From: an uncultured Collinsella sp.
GTDB lineage: Bacteria; Actinomycetota; Coriobacteriia; Coriobacteriales; Coriobacteriaceae
Direction: 5' to 3'
Length of the DNA: 64,000 nucleotides
Assembly: GCA_902490365.1 (NCBI GenBank)
Contig: CABUDQ010000004.1
Location: 9,187-73,186 of the forward strand
In this document: positions 17,758-25,400 of the stretch, piece after piece
How positions within the stretch are numbered: position 1 is the first letter of the stretch
Layout of the letters: every line of letters starts with the position of its first letter
Program-made: the position numbers and the translations under genes
Notes under the pieces: generated by a model
The model's database searches: none
The model's input: the letters and a program-made list of their open reading frames with translations, nothing else
Told to the model about the DNA's origin: nothing

Positions 17758-18096
17758 ATGAAGAAAATTACGGCTATCGTGCGCCAGGAGAAGCTTGAGG
17801 TTCTCAAAGATGCGCTGTTTGCTGCTGATGTTCGCGGTATGACTATCAACCAGGTGCAGGGCTGCGGCGCACAGCATGGCTGGAAGGAATACGTGCGCGG
17901 CAACGAGTTGCTTGTCAACACGATCCCTAAGGTGCAGTTCACCCTCATCTGCGCCGATGAACATGTCGACGGAATTGTCGACATCATCTGCAACGCCGCC
18001 CGCACCGGCGCCGTCGGCGACGGCAAGATCTGGGTCGAGCCGGTCGAGGAAGTCATCCGCATCCGCACCGGCGAACACGGCCCCGCCGCGGTGTAG
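17758..18096 (+). CDS. glnK: PII nitrogen regulatory protein
   Basis: This 112-residue protein aligns along its length with PII: MKKITAIVRQEKLEVLKDAL, the T-loop region, and C-terminal TGAVGDGKIWV...VIRIRTGE. It should form trimers binding ATP/ADP and 2-oxoglutarate and regulate Amt. The T-loop reads WKEYVRGNELLVN where modified PII proteins have TELYRGAEYxVD; Leu replaces the modifiable Tyr51 and Val replaces Tyr46, so uridylylation or adenylylation at that site is not expected. GAAGAGAGGAATTCACT precedes ATG. Confidence 0.93.
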   Translation: MKKITAIVRQEKLEVLKDALFAADVRGMTINQVQGCGAQHGWKEYVRGNELLVNTIPKVQFTLICADEHVDGIVDIICNAARTGAVGDGKIWVEPVEEVIRIRTGEHGPAAV

Positions 18097-18170
18097 AATC
18101 GACCGCCTACCATCCGCAACGTTAAAATGCTGCAATGAGGCACAAGACTTGCGTTGCGGATGGGCGGATT

Positions 18171-18833
18171 ATGGGTCGCAATAAATATCCCGAGGAGACG
18201 GTCGCGAAGATTCTCGACGCGGCACTGGAGCTATTCTGCGCACAGGGTTATGAGGGGACGAGCATTCAAGATATCGTTGACCGTCTTGATGGCATGACCA
18301 AGGGCGCTGTCTATCATCACTTCAAGAGCAAAGAAGAGATTTTCAATGCCGCGTTTGATCGGGCGATGACTCCGATTGTTGAGCACCGCCGCTCGATGCT
18401 TGGCGTCGGTAATATGACCGGAGCCCAAAAGCTCAAGCGACTGTACGCGCCCGAGTCCGTTGTTCCACAAATTGAGCTATGGGCACGTATGCGTCCTGCA
18501 GCAGATCCGGTAAAAAGCTCGCGCCTACTGGCGATGCAGTACCAGGGCTCATTTGACGAGTCGGCCGATGGCTGTCTCTTGCCAGTGATCGAGGAGGGCA
18601 TCGCCGACGGCTCCATTGCGTGCGAATGCCCGCGCGAAGCGGCGGAGGCCGTATCGTTGTTGGCGAATCTTTGGCTGCTGCCATTGTTCCGTCCGCTCGA
18701 GCCCAAGGAGCGAATGCTCGCTCGCGCACAATGTTTGGCGCAGATGGCTGCCGCGGTGGGGCTCGATTTGGGTAATGAAGTGCTTCAGACAACGGCGCAG
18801 ATTTGGGACGTATGGGACCGCGCCGGGTGGTAA
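18171..18833 (+). CDS. TetR-family regulator
   Basis: This 220-residue protein has an N-terminal TetR helix-turn-helix (ILDAALELFCAQGYEGTSI, then TKGAVYHHFKSKEEIF) and a variable ligand domain. The start at MGRNKYPEE (18171) fits the family; the ATG at 18135 has no ribosome binding site. Palindromes right after the gene and before the MFS gene (18839-18919) are likely its operators, making it a local repressor of the exporter. Confidence 0.85.
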   Translation: MGRNKYPEETVAKILDAALELFCAQGYEGTSIQDIVDRLDGMTKGAVYHHFKSKEEIFNAAFDRAMTPIVEHRRSMLGVGNMTGAQKLKRLYAPESVVPQIELWARMRPAADPVKSSRLLAMQYQGSFDESADGCLLPVIEEGIADGSIACECPREAAEAVSLLANLWLLPLFRPLEPKERMLARAQCLAQMAAAVGLDLGNEVLQTTAQIWDVWDRAGW

Positions 18834-18838
18834 TATAG

Positions 18839-18919
18839 ATACCAACGGTATGTAATTGATTTGTGAGGGTAGCCACGGCTGCCCTTTTCAAGTCATTAAA
18901 TACATACTAGTGGTATGTA
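18839..18919. promoter_or_regulatory. Two TetR operator-like palindromes before the MFS gene
   Basis: ATACC-AAC-GGTAT (18839-18851) and TACATAC-TAGTG-GTATGTA (18901-18919) share the GGTAT(GT) half-site. Between them AGGGTAGCC/GGCTGCCCT then TTTTC (about 18867-18888) may terminate the tetR transcript. Confidence 0.65.
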
Positions 18920-18933
18920 TAGGGGGTGGGCTT

Positions 18934-20196
18934 ATGGCTGGGCTGAGAGACGTCGGCGTCTCGTTGAAATCAAAAACAGTGCGGTCAATCAGGCTCGCGG
19001 AACTTCTGGTTGCGCAGCTGTGCACGTATTCGATGCTGTCGGCGCTGTGCTTTGCGTATCCACTTTACTTGTTCGATTGCAGTGGATCGTCAACGTTATA
19101 TGGCGCCGTCGTGGCGACGGCGTTCATACCCGGCGTACTCGCAACTCCGGCTGGTGGGATCTTAGCGGATCGGGGAAGACACCGCGAGGTCCTCGTGTCC
19201 CTCGGCATTGCTCTGATGACTGCATCACTGCTGTCTATCCCCATGAAGCGCTCGTTGCCTCTTGCGGTCGTCGTAGTAGCGATACTTTGTGTTCAATATG
19301 GTGTTCAATCGCTGCTAAAGCCAATGCTCCAAATTGAGACGGTGCGTATGGCGGGTGAAGAGAAGGTTGAGCGGGCCACTGCATTGGTTTCGCAGATGAC
19401 CATGGTGAGCAATATCTTGGGCCCTGTGGTCGGGACGGCAGTCTATGGGTGCTTTGGCATCGATGCTCTTTGCACAACCGCGTCGGTGGCGTTTGCGATT
19501 TCAGCTCTCTTGTTTGGGGTCGCACTCAAGCAAAACGCCTCATCTGAAACGATGAGAGACGGCGCGACTCGCACGACATGCCGAAACGATTTTCGGGAGT
19601 CGATTCGGTATCTGTTGCAAAATGCATCATTGGTCGCTGTGATTTTGCTTGCGGCAGTTTTGAACCTTGCGTTGGTTGGGCTAACGATTGGCGCTCCCAT
19701 TATTGTTACAAAGCATCTCGGCATGCAATCGTCCTGCGTTGGGATAGTTGAGGTTGCTCTGGGCCTGGGTGGTCTTACCGGCAGTGGCTTGGTCGGCATT
19801 TGGCCGCATCGTTTTTCTTTCAATGGCATATGCCGATATGTTGCGATGATCTGTTTTGGAGTCGCGCCGATTATTGTTACGCTGCTGTTCGGCGTAGATG
19901 TATGCGTGTTCACCGTGTTTGCGGTTGGTTCGGCATGGGTCATGGTGTGGGCGAGCATTACGTCGGTTGAAATCATCGCGTTTGTTCAGCGGGTAGCGCC
20001 GACTGAGCTCTGCGGAAAAGTGCTTTCGGTCGTTTACATGGTCCTTTCCTGCGCAACGCCTATCGGCCAATTGACGTACGGGGTTGCATATGATCGATGG
20101 ACACCGGCGATTGTATTCGCAGCCATGTTGGCGGTGCTGACGTTGACGACGGCTCTGTTTTATCGGCTGAAAAATCGATTGCGGCGATTGTCTTAA
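18934..20196 (+). CDS. MFS transporter
   Basis: This 420-residue protein has about 12 hydrophobic segments and the MFS loop 2-3 pattern GGILADRGRHREVLV. It resembles MFS drug or macrolide-type exporters (MefA-like). The ATG at 18934 has AGGGGGTGGG upstream; the frame to 18856 would cross the operators. Base composition is less GC-rich than its neighbours. Regulation by the upstream TetR protein is likely. The substrate is not shown. Confidence 0.82.
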   Translation: MAGLRDVGVSLKSKTVRSIRLAELLVAQLCTYSMLSALCFAYPLYLFDCSGSSTLYGAVVATAFIPGVLATPAGGILADRGRHREVLVSLGIALMTASLLSIPMKRSLPLAVVVVAILCVQYGVQSLLKPMLQIETVRMAGEEKVERATALVSQMTMVSNILGPVVGTAVYGCFGIDALCTTASVAFAISALLFGVALKQNASSETMRDGATRTTCRNDFRESIRYLLQNASLVAVILLAAVLNLALVGLTIGAPIIVTKHLGMQSSCVGIVEVALGLGGLTGSGLVGIWPHRFSFNGICRYVAMICFGVAPIIVTLLFGVDVCVFTVFAVGSAWVMVWASITSVEIIAFVQRVAPTELCGKVLSVVYMVLSCATPIGQLTYGVAYDRWTPAIVFAAMLAVLTLTTALFYRLKNRLRRLS

Positions 20197-20255
20197 CGCG
20201 CTGGGGCACCGTGAATTTGTGAAGGCGGTGGTACGCCGCGCCGGGACGGCATTGT

Positions 20256-20312
20256 TTGGACATGCCTCTCCTTCGTCTACAATATCGGGCAGACGAAGGA
20301 GAGGCATGTCCA
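20256..20312 (+). promoter_or_regulatory. Promoter inside a perfect 22-bp inverted repeat covering the HAD start
   Basis: The left arm 20257-20278 and right arm 20291-20312 are perfectly complementary over 22 bp with a 12-nt centre. TTGGAC (20256-20261) and TACAAT (20278-20283), 16 nt apart, form a promoter whose start would lie near 20290, just before the right arm. The right arm holds AAGGAG (20296-20301) and the start codon (20306). Confidence 0.7.
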
Positions 20313-21169
20313 TGATCAAGATGTTCGCGAGTGACTTAGACGGAACGCTGCTGAACGCCCTGCACGAGGCGGATGGGACCATCCGCCGCGCCATTCGCGA
20401 GCTGACTGAGGCTGGCCTGCACGTGGTTCCCGCGACTGGACGCTCGACGTTGCCGATCGGCGAGCATGGCTTTACGGGCTTGGCGCTTGACGCCTGCTGC
20501 TCCAATGGATCCATCGTGCGCGACAGCCATGGCGAGGTGCTCAAGACTTGGACCATCGGCCCGCAGGTCACTGAGGAACTGCTCAAGGCGTTCCCGGACA
20601 TTTGCTTTGATTGCTCCACGCCCGATGGCATGTTTTCGAGCGGTTCGTTCGAGATGCATCAGGCGGGCTTTAAAAAGGACAGCCCCATCAAGCGTATTGT
20701 GATGCGCGGCATGCGTGCGCGCGGCGGGTATCACGAGGAACAGTATTTCGACCAGTCGATCGGCGATATCTTGCGTCACGATGTATGCAAGATCAATTGT
20801 CGCGTGACCTCGCCCGAGCTGGAGCGTGACCTTAAGTCGTATCTTGCCGAGCGATCGGACCGCGTGGTCAACGCGCCGTTCGATCCGGTGATGTTCGAGA
20901 TCACGGACGTGGCGTGTAACAAGGGCGAGAGTGTGGCCTGGCTGGCGGGCTACTACGGCATTGCCGAGGACGAGGTCGCGGTTTATGGCGACGGCGGAAA
21001 CGACATCGCCATGCTCAAGCGTTTCCGCCACAGCTATGCGACCAAAAACGGCAGCAATGCAGCTAAGGCCGCCGCGAGCGCAACTATCGGCAGTTGCATG
21101 GTCCACGCCGTTCCCAAACACATGCTCGCCACCATGCGCAAGCAAAACTCCCGCACCGTCATCGAATAA
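20306..21169 (+). CDS. HAD-superfamily Cof-type phosphatase
   Basis: This 287-residue protein has motif I FASDLDGTLLN (Asp nucleophile), motif II in PATGRS, a conserved Lys in CNKGES and motif IV YGDGGNDIAML, as in Cof/YidA sugar-phosphate phosphatases with a C2 cap. Start at 20306 or 20312; both lie in the right arm of the inverted repeat above. The substrate is not predictable. Confidence 0.88.
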   Translation: MSMIKMFASDLDGTLLNALHEADGTIRRAIRELTEAGLHVVPATGRSTLPIGEHGFTGLALDACCSNGSIVRDSHGEVLKTWTIGPQVTEELLKAFPDICFDCSTPDGMFSSGSFEMHQAGFKKDSPIKRIVMRGMRARGGYHEEQYFDQSIGDILRHDVCKINCRVTSPELERDLKSYLAERSDRVVNAPFDPVMFEITDVACNKGESVAWLAGYYGIAEDEVAVYGDGGNDIAMLKRFRHSYATKNGSNAAKAAASATIGSCMVHAVPKHMLATMRKQNSRTVIE

Positions 21170-21170
21170 T

Positions 21171-21197
21171 GTGACAAAGGGACAGCCCCTTTGTCAC
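21171..21197. repeat. REP-like hairpin after the HAD gene
   Basis: GTGACAAAGGG (21171-21181) pairs perfectly with CCCTTTGTCAC (21187-21197) around ACAGC. It belongs to the GGGACAG-loop hairpin family seen at several intergenic sites here. A decayed copy, GCGACAAAGGGATAATCCCT, lies near 21604. Confidence 0.6.
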
Positions 21198-21211
21198 AGG
21201 GGCCTGTGTGC

Positions 21212-21241
21212 TTGGAATACGAACATATATTCGTATATATA
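21212..21241 (+). promoter_or_regulatory. Promoter overlapped by a LexA-box-like palindrome
   Basis: CGAACATATATTCG (21220-21233) differs by one base from the Gram-positive SOS box consensus CGAACRNRYGTTCG and is extended to ATACGAA-CATATA-TTCGTAT. It lies between TTGGAA (21212-21217) and TATATA (21234-21239 or 21236-21241). It is about 85 nt upstream of a small membrane peptide. Confidence 0.5.
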
Positions 21242-21323
21242 ACTAGGCTCTGGTAGAATCGGTATCGTTGACGGCAGTTCCATGTGCCGGGCAGCGCCCT
21301 CCATCTGATGGGAGGTGATGCCC

Positions 21324-21449
21324 ATGACCGATCTGATTGATTTTGTGAGGCTCCTGACCGCCTTGGTCTCGCTCCTCACGACGCTCATCGGACTTTCCGA
21401 GGCACTTAAGCAACGTTCGAAGCAACGTAAAAGGGGTCGCCGCCGCTAA
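21324..21449 (+). CDS. Small hydrophobic peptide, type I toxin-like
   Basis: This 41-residue open frame begins MTDLIDFVRLLTALVSLLTT and ends with a strongly basic tail (KQRSKQRKRGRRR). It has one membrane helix with a short acidic N-terminus, the form of type I toxin peptides and small holin-like toxins. The SD GGAGGTGA lies 6-8 nt before the ATG, and CCTCC upstream can pair with it (21309-21315 region). The stop codon lies inside a terminator hairpin. An ATG at 21318 would add two residues. Homology is not established; this is a structural judgement. Confidence 0.55.
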   Translation: MTDLIDFVRLLTALVSLLTTLIGLSEALKQRSKQRKRGRRR

Positions 21450-21463
21450 GGCGTTGACCCCTT
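21431..21463 (+). terminator. Hairpin at the end of the small peptide gene
   Basis: AAGGGGTC (21431-21438) pairs with GACCCCTT (21456-21463), with CGCC/GGCG inside. It overlaps the 3' end of the reading frame. A-runs lie before it and only AAACC after it, so it would be stronger on the minus strand, where TTTTAC follows. Confidence 0.6.
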
Positions 21464-21658
21464 AAACCAAGCAACGGCGCTGCCCAGCTAACCACAACTT
21501 GGGCTGCCGTCGACACTATTCTACCCACGAATGCCATTTTGAACAATCGGTAATACCGCTCCAAAAGCCAGGCACAACCGGCACAACCTAGGCGGTCACT
21601 GGATGCGACAAAGGGATAATCCCTCTGCCACATTCCAAATATTGCCTTTACGTGTTGA

Positions 21659-21673
21659 TGCACACGGTGTGCA
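21659..21673. promoter_or_regulatory. Operator-like palindrome before the activase-linked TetR gene
   Basis: TGCACACGGTGTGCA is a perfect palindrome with a single central base. A related CTGTGC...GCACAG pair follows at about 21685-21703. Both lie within 70 nt of the TetR start, consistent with autoregulation. Confidence 0.55.
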
Positions 21674-21724
21674 ATAATACTCGCACTGTGCAATAGCGCA
21701 CAGGCTGAGTAACAAGGAGGACGC

Positions 21725-22435
21725 TTGTCCCAGCTCGAGAAATGTGATCGCCGGTCCCTTCGCTCGCAGCGTGCCCTTCGCCAGGCACTTGCTAGCGAGC
21801 TTGCCGAAAGCGGCGACCTTTCGCGCATTAATGTCGCGTCGCTCACCGAGCGCGCTGGCCTTACGCGTCGCACGTTCTATTCGCACTACCGCGATATTCC
21901 CGACTTTATCAATCAAATCGAGGATGGCTTGCTGGCCGAGATCCGTGAGCGCATTGAGCTCATCACCGCAGCTCAGCTGCCTGATCTCTATCACAACATC
22001 GATGAGCTCGAGCCGGCGCCCGGTTCGGTTGAGCTGCTGCGTTATCTTGCGGCCAACCGCGACTTAATCGGTGCGCTGCTGGGTCCGGGCGGCGACCAGG
22101 CCTTCATTAAAAGGATTATCGACACCGCGCGTGAGGCTGTGGTGCCGCGTGCGCAGACGGGTATTTTGGGCCTGGCGCTGGGTACGTTCTTTGACTACTA
22201 CGTCACCTACGTCGTGAGTGCCGAGGTCGGCATGATTCAGCGCTGGTTTGAGCGTGGGCTCACCGAATCGCCCGAGGCCATGGCGCGCATTATGACGGTG
22301 CTCGCTTTTGTGCGTCCCGGCGACCTGTATGGCCAACCCATTGATATCAACGTGCCGGAATACGGCATGAAGCTATTGAACTTGCAGCTCGAGGACGCGG
22401 CCGACACCGCCGCAACCGTCGAGTCCAACAACTAA
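21725..22435 (+). CDS. TetR-family regulator of the activase operon
   Basis: This 236-residue protein has a TetR helix-turn-helix (INVASLTERAGLTRRTFYSH, about 37-56) and a TetR_C-like domain. A TTG start at 21725 is used because AAGGAGG is 4-5 nt upstream and no ATG fits the N-terminus. It ends 12 nt before the 1593-residue activase and likely controls it. Confidence 0.82.
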   Translation: MSQLEKCDRRSLRSQRALRQALASELAESGDLSRINVASLTERAGLTRRTFYSHYRDIPDFINQIEDGLLAEIRERIELITAAQLPDLYHNIDELEPAPGSVELLRYLAANRDLIGALLGPGGDQAFIKRIIDTAREAVVPRAQTGILGLALGTFFDYYVTYVVSAEVGMIQRWFERGLTESPEAMARIMTVLAFVRPGDLYGQPIDINVPEYGMKLLNLQLEDAADTAATVESNN

Positions 22436-22447
22436 GAGGAGAGACAG

Positions 22448-25400
22448 ATGAGCAAACTCGTCGAGGGCATCAAGGATCGTATGGTTGCTGCCGCACGCGA
22501 GGCCGCGCCCGCCGTGGTGAACGCCGCGCAGAAGGCCGCGACCGCGGCAGCCGAGAAAGTTGTCGAGGCTGTTGCCGATGCCAAGAACGCGGCAGGGGAG
22601 ACGTCCATCGCTAGCGAGCCCGCCACCGCCGCTGAGCCCGTAGCCGCCGCCCACGCCCCCGAAGGCGCGATCTTCAACCCCGAGGCCGCCCGCGGCAACC
22701 TGCACCTGGGCATCGACGTAGGCTCCACCACCGTTAAGCTCGCCGTGCTCAACGACGACAACCAGATCGTCTACGCCAAGTACCAGCGTCACCACACCGA
22801 CGTCCGTGCCTGCGCCCGCGACCTGTTCGAGGGCGCTGCGACCGTGCTGCCGACGGCCCAGATGACCTGCGCCATTACCGGCTCGGGCGGCCTGCTGCTG
22901 TCCCAGTGGCTCGACCTGGAGTTTGTCCAGGAGGTCATCGCCAGCAAGCGTGCCGTCGAGACCCTCATCCCGGCCACCGATGTCGCCATCGAGCTGGGCG
23001 GCGAGGACGCCAAGATCATCTACTTCGACAACGGCATTGAGCAGCGCATGAACGGCACCTGCGCCGGCGGTACGGGCGCGTTCATCGACCAGATGGCAAC
23101 CCTGCTGCACACCGACGCGAGCGGCCTCAACGAGCTCGCGGCCAACGCGACCACCATCTATCCCATCGCCAGTCGCTGCGGCGTATTTGCCAAGACCGAC
23201 GTGCAACCGCTGCTCAACGAGGGTGCCCGTCCCGAGGATGTGGCCGCCTCCATCTTCCAGGCCGTCGTGACCCAGACCATCTCGGGTCTGGCGTGCGGTC
23301 GCCCCATCCGCGGCAACGTCGCCTTCCTTGGCGGCCCGCTGCAGTACCTCTCCGAGCTGCGCCACCGCTTCTACCTCACGCTCAACCTGGACGAGGAGCA
23401 CCGCATTGTGCCCCAAAACGCCCACCTGTTTGTGGCAAGCGGCGCCGCCATGGCGCACGAGTCCAACAAGCTCAGCACGTTCCCGCAGCTCATTGAGGCC
23501 ATCGATGCCCTGGGTGACACACAGGGTGCCGAGGTCGAGCGCCTGGACCCGCTCTTTGCCACCGACGAGGACTTTGCCGAGTTCAAGACCCGCCACGACA
23601 CCGAGGTCGTCCCCAAGGGCAAGCTCGACGGCTACACCGGCCGTGTGTTCATCGGCATCGACGCCGGTTCCACCACCATGAAGGCCGCGCTCGTGGGCGA
23701 GGACGGCCAGCTGCTGCACACCTGGTACGGCAACAACAACGGCGACATCCTGGGCACGGCCAAGGTCATCATGGCCGATTTCTACAACCACATCCCTGCG
23801 GGCTGCACCATCGGCCACGTGACCACCACGGGCTACGGCGAGGCGCTGCTCATCGAGGCCCTCAAGGCCGATTCCGGCGAGATCGAGACCGTCGCGCACC
23901 TGCGCGGCGCCAAGGCTTTCCTGCCCGGCGTCGAGTTCATCCTGGACATCGGCGGCCAGGACATGAAGTGTCTGCGCGTCAAGGACGGCGTCATCGAGCA
24001 CATCATGCTCAACGAGGCCTGCTCGTCGGGCTGCGGCAGCTTTATCGAGAGTTTCGCCGTGTCTATGAACATGGACGTGCGCGCGTTTGCCGATGCCGCC
24101 ATTCATGCCAAGGCCCCCGTCGACCTGGGCAGCCGCTGCACGGTCTTTATGAACTCGCGCGTCAAGCAGGCGCAAAAGGAAGGCGCCACGGTGGGCGACA
24201 TCGCGGCCGGCCTGTCTTATTCCGTCATCAAGAATGCCCTGTTCAAGGTCATTAAGCTGCGCGACCCCAAGGAGATCGGCAGTCAGGTGATCGTCCAAGG
24301 CGGCACCTTTATGTCCGACGCCACGCTGCGTGCGTTTGAGCAGCTCACCGGTGTTCACGCCGTGCGCCCCGACATCGCCGGCTGTATGGGCGCCTACGGT
24401 GCGGCCCTGCTCGCCCGCGATCGCGCCGGCGCCGACGGCATCTCGACCATCCTTTCGGCCGAGGACATCGCGCACCTCACCGTGACGCAAAAGCACGTCC
24501 GCTGCGGCCGTTGCTCCAACAACTGCCAGCTTACCGTCAACGATTTTGGCGGCGGCAGGCGCTTTATCACCGGCAATCGCTGCGAGAAGGGTGCCGGCCA
24601 CAAAAAGCAAAAGACCGAGGCCCCCAACCTCTTCAAAAAGAAAAACGAGCTGCTGTTTAACCGCGAGGTGCTGAGCCCCGACGAGGCCCCGCGCGGCACC
24701 GTCGGCATTCCCCGCGCCCTCAACATGTATGAGAACTACCCCTTCTGGCACGCGTTCTTTACTCGTCTGGGCTTTAGCGTGCAGCTGTCCGACCAGTCGA
24801 GCAAAAAGACCTATCAGGCGGGCATCGAGTCCATGCCGTCCGAGAGCGTGTGCTATCCGGCCAAGATGAGCCACGGCCACGTGATGAACCTTATCGACCG
24901 TGACGTCGACTTTATCTGGATGCCGTGCGTGCGCTGGGAGCGTAAAGAGGACCCGACGGCCGGTAACTGCTACAACTGCCCCATCGTCATGAGCTATCCC
25001 ACGGCGTTGGCACTCAACATCGACGAGATCCGCGAGCAGAACATCGAGTTCCTGTACCCGTTTGTGCCCTATCATGACAAGACCGAGCTCAAGCGCCGTC
25101 TGTACCAGGTGCTCGCCGTCGACCGTGTGGCCGATGCGCAAGCCGGTCGCGGTCGCGTGCGTGGGCCCAAGATCACGCGCTCCGAGGTCGATGCCGCTGT
25201 CAACGCTGCCTTTGAGGCCGATGCGCGTTTCCACGAGGACATCCAGACCATGGGCGAGGAGGCTCTTAAGTGGGTCGAGGACCACGGCGGTCACGGCATC
25301 GTGCTCGCCGGTCGTCCCTACCATAACGACCCCGAGATCAACCACGCCCTGCCCGAGCTTATCTCGAGCTTTGGCTTTGCGGTCTTTACCGAGGATTCGC

